Part shown: positions 1 through 11,841 of the stretch, in pieces
Position numbering within the stretch: the stretch's first letter is position 1
How the letters are laid out: each line of letters begins with the position of its first letter
Assembly: GCF_910592395.1 (NCBI RefSeq)
Contig: NC_088319.1
Span: forward strand, 374,001-438,000
Origin: Lineus longissimus
Taxonomy: Eukaryota > Nemertea > Pilidiophora > Heteronemertea > Lineidae
DNA: 64,000 bases
Reading direction: 5' to 3'
Made by a program: the position numbers and the translations under genes
The notes under the pieces: generated by a model
Databases searched by the model: none
Told to the model about the DNA's origin: nothing
The model's input: the letters and a program-made list of their open reading frames with translations, nothing else

Positions 1-460
1 GTGGTGAGTGAAATTGATGTTTTTAATCATGTTTAGGATGACAATTATAGGGGCTAGAAAGAAGGATCAGAGATTTATGCCACCTTGGATTTCAAGATAG
101 AACTGATGTAACCTCTGATATGGGTTGATATTTCATAAAGGTTTGAGTGTTTGTCCTTTTAGATGTTTTTACTGACGATTTTGATACTAACTTACAGCGA
201 TGTTCAATCAATGTTTTATAAAGCAGTATTTATGTGTAAAACTTATGCAAATAAGGTTATACTTTGTAGGAATGTTGCCATGGTAATCATTGTCCGAATG
301 TTGATGTTTGTACTCGAGAAATCGTTTTGACGCCACATGAGCTGACACTCAAATGATGTGGCCTGATATTATAAATGGGCCTTCATGCATCTCACCAAAC
401 CAAGTGGTGCTTTGAATATGTGTACTCACTTTCCCTTTAACTCTTATGTTCCAATAGGAA

Positions 461-512
461 CACTCTAATGAGGGTACTGGACACTCTAATGAGGGTACTG
501 GACACTCTAACG
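461..512. repeat. 21-bp short tandem repeat, about 2.5 copies
   Basis: The unit CACTCTAATGAGGGTACTGG(A) occurs at 461 and 482, and a third copy breaks off after 503. It lies in AT-rich upstream sequence where I see no gene. Confidence 0.9.
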
Positions 513-935
513 ATCATGTTGAGTTACTGTTTCCCATTTTCCCATTTCGCTGTTTTCGGTGGAAAAGGTCAAATGGAAAAGTACTGCACCAAGTTACTTT
601 TGTGAAATTACTGCCTGATAGATAAGATAACCTTGACAATCTTTCATTCATCAAAGACAAATATGTCCCAACCTTTGTGTTTTTGTGAGAGTGGACAAAT
701 GTTCTAAATGTTCAGCAGATTTACATGACTTCATCGCCTTATAATCCGTGATATTTTAATTGTATCCTCCGATAGTATCCCTTTGGATCACTTCGGAAAT
801 ACACTCACAGAGGAGTGTTTGGGAACGGTATGATGTCTTGCTGTGGGAGAGTGTTTGAGATGGTATTTAGATTTGAAATAAGGTGTTAGAAAATGTGTAT
901 ATAATTAGATGACAGTATTTTATAGTATGAATATT

Positions 936-1160
936 TTAATGTATTATCCTTGCCACCAGAGGGCTCTGCAGTTTTGGCAAGTGGAGCCCCCTGGTGTTCA
1001 AGAGTTGATTTAATCAGTTTTCTGCTTCATTGTCTGTATTTGTTTGGTAGGACCCCAATTAATGTATTATCCCAGCCACCAGAGGGCTCTACATATTTGA
1101 CAGGTGGAGCCCCCTGGTGTTCGAGAGTTGATTTAATCAGTTTTCTGCTTCAATGTCTAT
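936..1160. repeat. Tandem duplication of a 123-bp segment carrying paired CTCF-core-like motifs
   Basis: Two copies start with TTAATGTATTATCC at 936 and 1059. Each copy has CCACCAGAGGGC (953-964, 1076-1087) followed about 20 bp later by GCCCCCTGGTGT (986-997, 1109-1120), which reads ACACCAGGGGGC on the minus strand. Both resemble the CTCF core. The two halves also form an imperfect inverted repeat, so a repeat-derived hairpin is an alternative reading. An 88-codon frame across the segment is incidental. Confidence 0.8.
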
Positions 1161-1680
1161 CATTTATACCCAGCTTTTATAATCTACGGTCTGATGTATA
1201 TATATTAGCTTCATAGCGCTTCCTAAAGCACGAATTTTTACCAGTCATGATTTTGGTATGAAAAATCAGATATGTATATAATATTATCTTTGATTCCTAC
1301 ATTTATTACATTTATTGAATGAGTATTTTTCAATAAAGTTAAAATAATTGAGAAGAGAAAAATCGTTTTATTTGTTCATTTTCGAAAACTTCAAGCTCCA
1401 CTTCTTAATCAAATATTGGTTTCAAGTGTTGTCTCTGACATGCAAGGGGAGGAGCATGCAAATGGTCCCTGTTTGCTGTGATCTGGGCCACCATTTCAAT
1501 GGAGAAGTGATTCAAGTTGTCTTGCTGAGATGAAGCTGTTGCTGGAAGACAATGTCACAACCATTAGGTAAACTCACAGAGTCGTGATGGGAAGTGCTGC
1601 CACCTTTGAGCTGGTGCTGAAACATTCAAAGGACAAAGTCACATCCATGGGGTAACTCATCGAAGACAACCAATCAGTGG

Positions 1681-1794
1681 GTGATATGAATAAAGACTAG
1701 CAAATGCTTTTATCTAAAAATCCATGTACATTTACACTAGGCCTTTCTGTACAAAATTGAAGTAAAAGCATTTGCTAGTCTTTATTCATATCAC
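1681..1794. repeat. Perfect 32-bp inverted repeat with 50-bp loop
   Basis: The left arm at 1681-1712 (beginning GTGATATGAATAAAGACTAG) is the exact reverse complement of 1763-1794. The spacer is 1713-1762. It lies about 640 bp upstream of the NtA start codon. It could be a young palindromic miniature element or a hairpin-forming transcript segment; nothing shows that it is expressed. Confidence 0.92.
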
Positions 1795-2039
1795 TCAATG
1801 TCTCCAACATTCACAACGCTGAAAAGTGGAAGATGTGCTTGGATCTTTTAGTTCCACGATTACTTCAAAGATGGCTCTTCTGTAGCTTTCTTGCATTTTA
1901 ATGAAGATGTTACATGTGCGTTACAGCACCAAGCTCAAAGAAGGCCCGCTGGTCGCTAAACAAGTAAGGGCCAGGGAATCATTTACAAATAATGTATACA
2001 TACAGAGTTACATGTAATACGCTTTGAAACTTGGAAGTA

Positions 2040-2437
2040 AAAAGTCTTCTAAACCTCCCGGGAAACCTCCTCGATCTTGACACGTGGCCGAGCAGACGAC
2101 CAATGTTGTACAAACTCCAGACAGCCGACGACAGTGCTTCGGCGCTGTCTTATTCCCTGCGTGGAGTTTGACTATTTTGGCGCCACAGAGCACATGCACC
2201 GCTGTATGCGTGGGTATGATAGTGTATGATGATGTTCGTGTGTGAACGTCGTTAGTGAGGGGATACTTCAAAATTCTTACCTGGGACCTATTATAGTGAT
2301 ATTTATGCCGATTCTGGCCGAGAATGGTCAAAAATAAGGCTTAGTTACGATTTGTGGGTGTTTGAAAGGAATAGAGGAGTCTTTTTAAGTGAAAATATTT
2401 CGGCGGGACGCACGCGGTCCTCGGACGCGGTCTCAAT
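2040..2437 (+). promoter_or_regulatory. Presumptive CpG-rich promoter and 5' UTR of the NtA first exon
   Basis: CpG density rises clearly over the surrounding AT-rich DNA (for example TTCGGCGCTGTC, GGCGCC and GGCGGGACGCACGCGG just before the ATG). It ends directly at the NtA start codon. There is no convincing TATA box, and the transcription start cannot be placed. An in-frame TGA at 2390-2392 is 45 nt before the ATG at 2438. Open frames on the minus strand here have no recognisable product. Confidence 0.5.
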
Positions 2438-2867
2438 ATGAAATTCGGATATACAGTTTCGTTTCTCTTCTTTATGGGATTATTGTCATCTGAGGTTTGT
2501 TGGGGCTGTGTTGAGAAGCCCCTGGCCCTTAGGGAGGAACTAGCAGATGTGGTCATGACGGGCACGGTGAGGGCAATGCACCCGGACGATGTTAACCCCT
2601 CGAAACAAGTCGCAGAAGTTGAGGCGAAAAGGGTGATGAAGGGTCGCAGTATCGTCAGAGCGCTCCCCGGGAAACTGAACCGCCGGCGGAGGAAGATGGT
2701 CTTCATAGAGGGGATCGGTGACCCGAAATTTTGTGAAAGTTCTGTGAAGAAGTATGACACTAGGATCTTTTTACTGTCAACTATGAGTAACGGACACCTG
2801 AGGCTGAATTCAAGCGTGGTCCGACTCACTTTGAGGACCATTGAAAGGACGGACGCAGCTGTAAAAA
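2438..2867 (+). CDS. AGRN: Agrin, first coding exon: signal peptide plus NtA laminin-binding domain
   Basis: This exon encodes 143 residues plus one base. Residues 1-23 form a signal peptide with hydrophobic core VSFLFFMGLL, and the mature chain would begin at C24. The rest matches the agrin NtA domain, an OB-like fold that binds the laminin coiled coil and anchors agrin in basement membranes. The recognisable blocks are CVEKPLALREELADVVMTGT (24-43), RVMKG (65-69), GDPKFC (94-99), DTRIFLL (107-113) and the C-terminal helix region LNSSVVRLTLRTIE (123-136), with an NSS glycosylation sequon at 124. C24 and C99 are in position for the domain's main disulfide. The cysteine pair expected elsewhere in vertebrate NtA is absent, and there is an unusual RRRRK run at 82-86. 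The start has A at -3 and an in-frame stop upstream. The donor is GTAAGT at 2868, phase 1. Downstream partners are the exons at 48613, 52783, 57770 and 59813. Confidence 0.9.
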
Positions 2868-3546
2868 GTAAGTGATAAGAAATTAATTTTCTATTCTTAT
2901 AAGTACCATAGCTGCTCAAGGGAAGGAAATAAGACTGATTTTAGTTAAGCATTGCCGGATTTATTAATGGCCCGGCCATGTCTAATGCTGTCGATGTTAA
3001 CGACATTAGACAATCTCCGAGGCAATCCTGTATGAGAGGGGCCCATATCTCATGCTTTGGTGATCAATGTCAACCCAGTTAAGACATCTGCCAAAGGACA
3101 TCAACATGACTGGCTTTAAAGGGAGACTACGGGCAGGACAAATGTGTACCATGTTTAGTGTTGGAGCAGAATTTTATTATAAATGTGAATTTGATGGTTT
3201 AGAAAGATGTAAAATAGAACCCCACACAAATATTTCTTGCTTTATAAGCTTATAATGGGTTGATTCCTCAGGAATCTGATGAGGCTGTACTCCATAACAA
3301 ATAAATATTGACCCGATTGAGAGGATTAACTACTGCTTCCATCCTAGTTTATATGATGTGATCATCCTGGGTGTAAGACGCCCATCAAACAAATAAATGA
3401 AAATAAAAAATAAATCATCAATCCGCAAATTATAAACTGGAGGTGAATATACCTGTAACTTTCTCTGCTGTTGGTAGGCCTACATGAAGTATTCAACCCA
3501 CCTTCATAAGGTAGGGACCAGGGCTGCATTTTGCTATGTGGTCATT

Positions 3547-3568
3547 GGGGGGGGGGGGGGGGGGGGGG
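3547..3568. repeat. G22 homopolymer tract
   Basis: An uninterrupted run of 22 guanines inside intron 1. It is one of four such tracts in the window; the length may be affected by sequencing. Confidence 0.9.
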
Positions 3569-3794
3569 CAGAAAACTGTTCATCCCAAATCATATTTCAG
3601 AATGTCTGGGAGCATTAATGGCCCCCTGCTCCCCACTGAATTCTGTAGGACAGGCGAGTTGGCATAAGAGTCATCATTTGTGAACCATCACCACTCTAGC
3701 TGGCCTCAAACTGCTCTGACGGGTCAAGTCCACCAATTTCCCCACCCTGAACAACTGGTAGAGTAGCTTTTACAATATGAAAGCACTACATATA

Positions 3795-3976
3795 TAGTAG
3801 AACCTCTCCATTAAGGACACCCTTCGGACTGCCAAGTGCTGTCCTTAATAGAGAGGTGTCCTGATTAGCGAGGTCAAATTGAATGGAAACTGTCACTTTG
3901 GGACCAAAACTAGTGTCCTTAATAGAGAGGTTGTCCTTAATAGAGAGGTGTCTGCTAAGGGAGGTTCCACTGTATA
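3795..3976. mobile_element. MITE-like element, TIR family 1, copy 1
   Basis: The left end, TAGTAGAACCTCTCCATTAA, is an imperfect inverted match to the right end GCTAAGGGAGGTTCCACTGTA. The interior repeats GTCCTTAATAGAGAGGT twice (about 3912 and 3931). A relative in the opposite orientation lies at 13710-13853, which supports an interspersed family. Too short to code for a transposase. Confidence 0.65.
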
Positions 3977-4827
3977 CCACACACTTCATATCTGCAGAGT
4001 ACCTGTGTTTTTGTCGCACTCATCAGAAAGTCCCTCCACAAACCGCAGAGGATATCAGTCAGAATCTGTGGCGGTGAATGACATGTCAGTCTCTTATGAT
4101 GAGCAGTTTGACAGTTCTTGCATTGAACTGTTGATTGTGCCCAGTATTGCCCATGAGGTAAGTTGGTCAAGCTCTCTTTAGGTTTTTAGGAAGCGGAGAT
4201 GACCATCAAAGTCATATGAAGTGTTGGTTTGGGTTTTTTAAGTTGAACTTGAAGCAGGATATTTGGTGCACATCCTCCCCTCAAACTTTATTCTACTTCC
4301 TGATAGTAAGGACTTGGGAGAGAATTTTGTGCCATCCATTTGAGCCACTGATAAATTTTCGGTTTTGACATCATGAGAGTGTTATGAATTGAAGACAGTG
4401 CACAAGGAATTGCCAAACTGGTCAGAGAAAAACTTGTCCATAGATGAGATGTCGTCTCTGATATTTCACATAAAAGGGTTCACAGGGACAATTATGATAT
4501 GGTATTTAGGGCGCTTGGATGAGCAGACAAAGGGATTAAGTCAAGTGTAAGATTTGAGACGTATGTCAATCATAAAGTAAGAAAGGATGGAACGTGGACA
4601 GCATGAGAGGTCGGATCTTGTGATGAACTGTGAGAAGGTATGACCTGCAACGAAGCACATGTTTAAAATTTTAACCAGCCGATGTACTTTCTCATTATGG
4701 GAATCAATTATAATTTTCAGGCCATGGGGATGATTCGATTAGGCTTGGGAAGTATGGTGTGTGGTCACTTTCTATACTTTCAATTCATAGTGGCTTGTTG
4801 GTTGTCTTCTATTGCAAGTGGTCCTGG

Positions 4828-5110
4828 TTGTGACCTTGTCTGATTGTGACAGTGTCTGATTGTGACAGTGTCTGATTGTGACAGTGTCTGATTGTGACAG
4901 TGTCTGATTGTGACAGTGTCTGATTGTGACAGTGTCTGATTGTGACAGTGTCTGATTGTGACAGTGTCTGATTGTGACAGTGTCTGATTGTGACAGTGTC
5001 TGATTGTGACAGTGTCTGATTGTGACAGTGTCTGATTGTGACAGTGTCTGATTGTGACAGTGTCTCATTGTGACAGTGTCTCATTGTGACATTGTTTCAT
5101 TATGACGGTG
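4828..5110. repeat. 16-bp minisatellite, about 17 copies
   Basis: The unit TGATTGTGACAGTGTC repeats almost perfectly and decays at the 3' end to TCATTGTGACATTGTT. The period is not a multiple of three, yet no minus-strand frame meets a stop, so ORFs of 91 and 98 codons appear there. They are repeat artefacts. Confidence 0.95.
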
Positions 5111-7624
5111 CCTGATAGTTATGCTTATGATGCCAATCTTTTGGAATGTTTTTATTTGCAATTTCAATAACATGGTGACTTACAAAACAAGAAATGAATA
5201 AAGACAAGCTACATCCATCATTAGGGCATGATATTGACAACAATGCCAGGAAAATGAAAAGAATATTTCACTAATTGGTGATGTCCTGATCACAGATCAG
5301 TTGATCTTTGATTGATGGAAAATTCAATGTTGAAAGTAAACAAAACACAAAAATCTCTCGACATGGATTAGGTGCTGGGTACCTTACGATGCCAGCAGTA
5401 CAAAGTTCATTAGTTGGTGATTTCTTTTGGATGTCCTTACACGACGTCACATGCTGTTTTCGTCAAAAGTTCAGTTCTGACCGACCCACCTTTATGATCT
5501 TTGGGGACCAACACAAAGTTTCATAGCCAGCAAATTTGGCGCTTTTGTGAAATTTGCAGCATTTCTAACTGCAGGCCAAAAGTAATGCTCGAGTGTAAAT
5601 AAACTAATTCATTCACTTATTATGAATAAATGCGAATAGATGTCATGTATGCGTCTTTTGTGCTTGCTTTAGAAATCATCGGAAGGCCCCACGGGTATTT
5701 GGGACACTGGTGTGTCTATGGTTCAAAGGCCTGCCTCTAACCTAAAAACAAGGTTTTGTCCCGGTGAAAAGGTTTACTGCATATTCTGCCATGGGGCACC
5801 TCGTTGACAGGCCTATAGATTTTTGGTCTAGTTCCTGATAAATGCTAATGCTAACTTTAAACGTGACCACCTGTGTAGGCTAAAGACTCCACCATGGCCA
5901 GGCGCTGGGGTACGCCCTGCTATTTTGGCCAATTATGGACTAAAGACATTTTTCGTGAAATATATGCTGTCATCAATCTCAAACAGATCACGAAAGTCGA
6001 GCTTGTAAGGAAACCATTTTTTCTGTGAAAGCTTTGTACTTTCCACCGGCATAATATCGTAACACAGTTTCAAACATTCATCATCATGCTAATAATATCT
6101 TATAAATGGGAGGGTCTTGTTTTTTATTTATCAATTTGTCATCAATGTTCTATTGAAATTTATTATTGTAGTAGACTTATTAGGCCCTATCCCCTGGAGC
6201 TAAAGAGTCAACCTCAAAATCTTGCCCTGACTGTGGCAGTTTCAGGGGGAGCTTAGTCAAAACAAGTTCCACTTCCTTGTGGGGCACGCTGTGATGGGCG
6301 GAAATACCTGACTCATGATGTCATGCATGATACAAGGTACCGAGAGACTTCATTGCCGCAGATGACAACATAGAGAGTTATATCCATGTGAATAACATCT
6401 TGGAACGTCCTGTAACGTAGTGGTGAAGTCACTATTTACAGTTACTTTTGAAGTTGGTGTTTCGTGTATCTACTATGCACCATGTATTTAAGATTCATGC
6501 CTAGTCAGTGACCAACTTGGTGGAAGAATAACTGGGCCCAGTTGAGTTGGGTGTCCGCTGAGGTGCTAATGGGAACACTACAAGAAAATCGAAGGTGACA
6601 AAATGAATGAAATCGAAGTCCTACTTTTAAAAGCCAGAAGACAAATAAATCTCCTATTGCAAATAAAATTTCAATTTAGAAATTTTTGAGGTCAGGTCTT
6701 TGCGGTTCAAGTATTTGAATGGTGCTCTTTGTCTTGGTGTCTTCTGAATATCCTGTTACTCATTCTTATGGTGATGAATGTGATCATGAATGTATTTTGG
6801 CAAAGTTGGGTCGTATCATTGAACGTTAGACTATGCCCCCCCCCCCCCCCCCCCCCCCCCATTGCGGTCTTTCCTGCTTCCTGTTCTTCAGAGGCAAAAG
6901 GCAGTAACTGACATTTAGACAGTTTTCAGAAAAAAAGGCAGTTCTTTCCAACCATTGTCAATTTTCTCCTGTCCCATGCCAGGCCAGCTCGGCAAGTTGG
7001 AAGAACAGCCTCATTCTCGACAAGCTGGGGAGTTCACTATTATGGATATTGAATGATGAAAATTGACTGAATCATTGTTACTTGATAAAAGTGTCAAGTT
7101 AATGAAAATTATACCATGCAGTCAGAGTGATAAATATCGAATAGGGAATCATACTGGCCAGTCCTGTCTTTATGCCAACTTTGATTACAGATATCAAGGT
7201 TTGGTGGGGAATTCAGAGCACTACACACATAAGATAGGCATTACACATTTATAAGTCTTTTAAAACTTCCTGTAGTCTGTAATCGACACAGAGTGCAAGA
7301 CGTCAGCAGCATCTGGCCACTTTGCCCATGGCCCTGAACATGCTCAAAGGAAAATAAATAGGAGTCTTGCTGATCATATCTACAATTCCCATCACATCCA
7401 AAAGGCCTTCAGGTTCTCATGCCCCTAGTCCTGTGTCCCAATCATCAAATGTAATTATTCTGTCCTGGGTGCTTTCCGGGCCATTCATAAACTGTATGGG
7501 ACACTCATTTGTAACTTTTTCAGATTCAATCATGGGTGATCAGCGGGCATTAGCACGGGGACATAGGTTTACCTGCCTATTAAATCTGACATGAATATCA
7601 CTTGTTTGATGATTGCTGATTTGA
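5111..7624. other. Intron 1 sequence with no gene seen; contains a C25 tract
   Basis: AT-rich single-copy-looking sequence without recognisable coding motifs, RNA genes or clear element ends. A C25 homopolymer sits at 6836-6860. Confidence 0.6.
6836..6860. repeat. C25 homopolymer tract
   Basis: Twenty-five consecutive cytosines, equivalent to a G25 run on the minus strand. Confidence 0.9.
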
Positions 7625-7960
7625 ATCTTTGTACACAGTTTAGATCAGTTTGAGATTTTGAAAAATTTTTGGTCGTTTTGAACAGTTTTGGTTGTTTTGA
7701 GATTTGAACAATTTTGGTCAATTTTAATCATTTTGAGATTTTGAACAGTTTTGGTCAATTTGAGATTTTGAACAGTTTTGGTCAATTTGAGATTTTGAAC
7801 AGTTTTGGTCAATTTGAGATTTTGAACAGTTTTGGTCAATTTGAGATTTTGAACAGTTTTGGTCAATTTGAGATTTTGAACAGTTTTGGTCAATTTGAGG
7901 TTTAGAACAATTTTGGTTGTTTTGAAATTTTGAATAATTTTGGAAATTTTGAGATTCTGA
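7625..7960. repeat. 27-bp minisatellite, about 6 clean and several degenerate copies
   Basis: The unit starts GAGATTTTGAACAGTTTTGG and ends TCAATTT. Clean copies run from about 7735 to 7900, with decayed copies on both flanks. The period is nine codons, so both strands show open frames with a nonapeptide period. These are artefacts of the array. Confidence 0.92.
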
Positions 7961-8406
7961 TTAAACTAGAGATTTTAGTCTAAGACTTTTTTGGTCATTT
8001 TAAGATTTTAAACAATTTTGATAATTTTTGATTTTTGATCCCCCAATGAAATTGAGGAAATAAATAACCAGAGAGCAAAACCACAGAAGTAAAGTATAGC
8101 AGATTTTCTGTATTGAAGACCACAGATAAGTGGAGAAGGTCAGAACAAGACCAAAACATGTTCCAGCAGAGATGATATGTGAACAACCATCTTAACCAAT
8201 GTAGCTGAATCAAGTGATGTTATCTCAACATGAATCGACCAGACTGGGAGGAAAACGAACACGATGGAACAAGACCATTACTTTAGTTAAGCTGTAGCCC
8301 CATCAGAGAGATAAACAGCGGTCGGTCTACCACCGGGGCAGCAGAGATTGAACTACTCAAATACAAGGATGTTTTTGTAATGAAGCCACTTGTCTTCTTC
8401 TGCTTT

Positions 8407-8927
8407 CAATGTTGGCCATCATAGTCTCGATTCTGTAGCAGTCATGAAGACACCACTAGCAAGTTCATCGAGCGATCCCCACAGCCTGGGCGGATAGCTT
8501 CTGGATTCAATGTTGGCCATCATAGTCTCGATTCTGTAGCAGTCATGAAGACACCACTAGCAAGTTCATCAAGCGATCCCCACAGCCTGGGCGGATAGCT
8601 TCTGGATTCAATGTTGGCCATCATAGTCTCGATTCTGTAGCAGTCATGAAGACACCACTAGCAAGTTCATCAAGCGATCCCCACAGCCTGGGCGGATAGC
8701 TTCTGGATTCAATGTTGGCCATCATAGTCTCGATTCTGTAGCAGTCATGAAGACACCACTAGCAAGTTCATCGAGCGATCCCCACAGCCTGGGCGGATAG
8801 CTTCTGGATTCAATGTTGGCCATCATAGTCTCGATTCTGTAGCAGTCATGAAGACACCACTAGCAAGTTCATCAAGCGATCCCCACAGCCTGGGCGGATA
8901 GCTTCTGGATTCAATGTTGGCCATCAC
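8407..8927. repeat. 101-bp tandem repeat, five copies plus a partial
   Basis: Copies begin with CAATGTTGGCCATCATAGTC at 8407, 8508, 8609, 8710 and 8811; a truncated copy starts at 8912. Copies are nearly identical, the main variable site being CATCGAGCG versus CATCAAGCG, so the array is recent or homogenised. Confidence 0.95.
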
Positions 8928-11841
8928 AGGGGCATAGCTATCTTGGCTGCTGATCTTGGGGAGGCAAAATGCCTAAAAGTAGTAGCTTACAATTCCTGAT
9001 GGTGTCATAGTCGAATGTAATGGAATTAACACAGAAAATATGCTATTTTATGGCAATTTTCAAAAGTTAGATAACAAATACTACCGAAATACATGTACTA
9101 CATCATAGTTAAAAAAAGTGTAGTTTCTGTCTTTCTCACGCTATGCTAAATCAACCTGACTTGCATTGCCTAATCTCTCGTCAAAATGTTTGAAAGGGAA
9201 TAGACTAACACAATGTACATGTGGGTGTTTAATCCAAAAATGCTGTTTTCCCATAGTGTGCCATGTGCCTTTTAATAGATTGTTTTCATGAATTTTATAA
9301 ACTGGTGAACGGATTTATAAATTTATCAATGGATTTAATAAAATATTCTATTTCTTTATGAAAAATAACGGCTTTGGATTAACAGAATAACTGTATTAGA
9401 CGGATTTCCTTTGGATTATGGCAGTGCCTTGGGCAGTTTTGAAAGGGAAAGTTTAATAACATAATCTATAAACCTCATTAGTAATATTATAACTTTTTCA
9501 GGTAGTTTCAGACAAATTTAGGGGCCATGCATGTGTCAATATATCTTGAAGGGACTCTGACAAAGAAATTTATAAAAATGGGGCGAGTACCACGATCAAA
9601 AGAGATATATGTACGTTGCATGAATTGCCAGAAATGTATGTTAATTCGGCTAATGATCTTTATTAGACGTATTCTCTTGGCCAAATATTTACGTGTGGCA
9701 TGTCACCGTTATGTAAACAAGCTCTCAAACTCATCATATCTGTGTCACAGTATCTGATGCAGGGATTGGAAGGTCAGGTGTTGTACGTGCTGGAAAATTG
9801 TTGTGAAAGTGATATCATCTCACGTAGATCCTGGAAGTTTTTTTGGCATTTTCAAGATTGCTGTTCTAAAACTAGTAGACAATGTACTTTTTCATGCACA
9901 TTTTGTTTTCTTTCTGTTATGCCCGGGATATGCATTTAAATAACTAATTGGAGAATAGAAAATTGGGGAACTTGGAACTTTAGCCGTGGCGAAATAGCGC
10001 AGACATTGGCTCAGGCAGTAGCTTGTAATCGATCTATGTCCATAATCGGCAATAATCTGTAGACAGATTTGGTAATTAGCGTGTTAATATTTGAGATCCG
10101 GTCTATGAATTTATCGGCTGTGTTTGTAATGTTGCATGGAAGGTAAACATGTAGCAAATGATCGAATAATAGGAACAATAGAGCTATAAATACAGTAATA
10201 GTCTTCTAATTAATGCTTCAATATTCATGAGATTAACCAGTTTTTCTCTAACATTGTTTATAGATTCCCCTTCAGTTCTATCGAGACGAAATCTGAGTAT
10301 TTAGATACATGACAAGGAATTTGATTGGCCTAAAGAAGAACTTCCCGGCCAATGGCACCTTTGTCATATGACCAATGGCTTTTGTGGCTGCAACCTATGA
10401 CCTGCACCTACGAAAAGAACCTGTGCACAAGACTACTGAGTACTGGTAAAGTCTTTCAAGGTCCTCAGATCAGGAAAACTAGCGACTTCTTTTGCCAAAC
10501 AAAATAATATCAAACTACATGCAGCGTTGCGCTAAATACTTCGTCTTGAATGACATTTACTCTAATGGTCAATAACGATTACAGCATATTATAACGAGTT
10601 CTGTAGAGAAAATATTGAAATATTTCCTCAAAATACACTCGGGCAATATTATAGAGCATTGTGTATAATGTGATTGTTTTGTTAAATTCTTACAAGTTAT
10701 AAGACCAACAAGTGCAAGTCCACATGCACATGTACTGCCCAGACAAATCATAACTTTTTCATTTTTGACCCAAATAGTTTTAGTTTAATTTTTTGCCAAT
10801 TATTATATTGTCAATAAATTATTTGGCTGATTTGATTATTTAGTTGATAATGCAATATCAGAGGGGTGAAATACAAACTGTATTGTGCTACTTAAATCTT
10901 GTCCCCTCAAACGTCGTGTGACAAGTGATTCTTGTTGAGGAAACCTGCAATTATAATCGCTGCTATGACCAGAAAAATATCTCTTGTCTACAATTTTTTA
11001 CCTTAATGGTATTATCATTGGAATGTGCACCCATTGGCAGAAATAAATTGGTGTGAAATATAGAAAAAGGATGTTTTCGCAAACCTATCGGGTCTCAAAA
11101 AATGGGGTTCACAGTATTTCTAGCATAAACATGTAACAAATATCAAATAAGTGTTCAAGAGGTGTTTATTTTCATGTGATACCTGTACTGACCAACGAAA
11201 GTATAAAGGAAAAGGCAAACTCAAACCCCCAAAGGGTCTGTGTACTTAGAGGATTAAAACATACAATAACTCAATTAGAAATGGTCATAAATTCATCCGG
11301 TCGGTGACAAAAAACTGAGGGGTATCATTAAGCCCCTAGGTTAGTTTGGAAATATTTGAAAACATTACACCTTTAATCCCCACTATACCCCAGGGTCATT
11401 AAATATCATTCATGTAAACCCTTGAAACGGCCATGTCACACTTTTAACTGCCGATAAGGCTCTTTTCTTAAGCGAGTTAGCCTTTAAAAGGCAATAGGAT
11501 TCATTAGACGTAGCTGGTCTTTGAGTCTAAACCGATTCCCTTGTTACCAGCTAGCACATGCTAAATGCTATTTAAGCCACAATCACTGGGAGTGGAGCAC
11601 CTGTCCTGATGTTTAAAAAGGAAAAACTTTCAAGTCTGCTGGGTTATCACCAGAGCTGCTGAATGACTCATCAGAACTAAAGCTTATCCTAGTTTGTTAG
11701 CATCAAGTGAACAGGTGTATCACTTCCCTGGACAGGATGCTGATCTATCGAAGGTCAACTTCCCTGGTAAACCTGGGACCCATTTACACACCTGGGTGGA
11801 GACAAGCAAGTAGGGTCTTGCTCAAGGACTCAAAGACACCT
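8928..11841. other. Intron 1 sequence, nothing recognised
   Basis: AT-rich DNA. Open frames such as 9527-9757 have no familiar motif or splice context, and I see no tandem array or convincing inverted-repeat element. Confidence 0.55.

Noticed and set aside
2341-2919. 192-codon minus-strand frame opposite the NtA exon
   Set aside because: It is the antisense shadow of the NtA coding sequence.
3115-3145. Another family A MITE (TTAAAGGGAGACTACGGGCA)
   Set aside because: Only the left end is visible; no matching right terminus was found nearby.
4772-5084. Two overlapping minus-strand frames of 91 and 98 codons
   Set aside because: Products of the 16-bp tandem repeat.
7645-7905. Plus and minus frames with a nine-residue period
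   Set aside because: Products of the 27-bp minisatellite.
8407-8927. Regularly spaced repeats considered as a repeated exon or RNA gene cluster
   Set aside because: No conserved frame, splice sites or RNA fold; near-identical 101-bp tandem copies fit a minisatellite.
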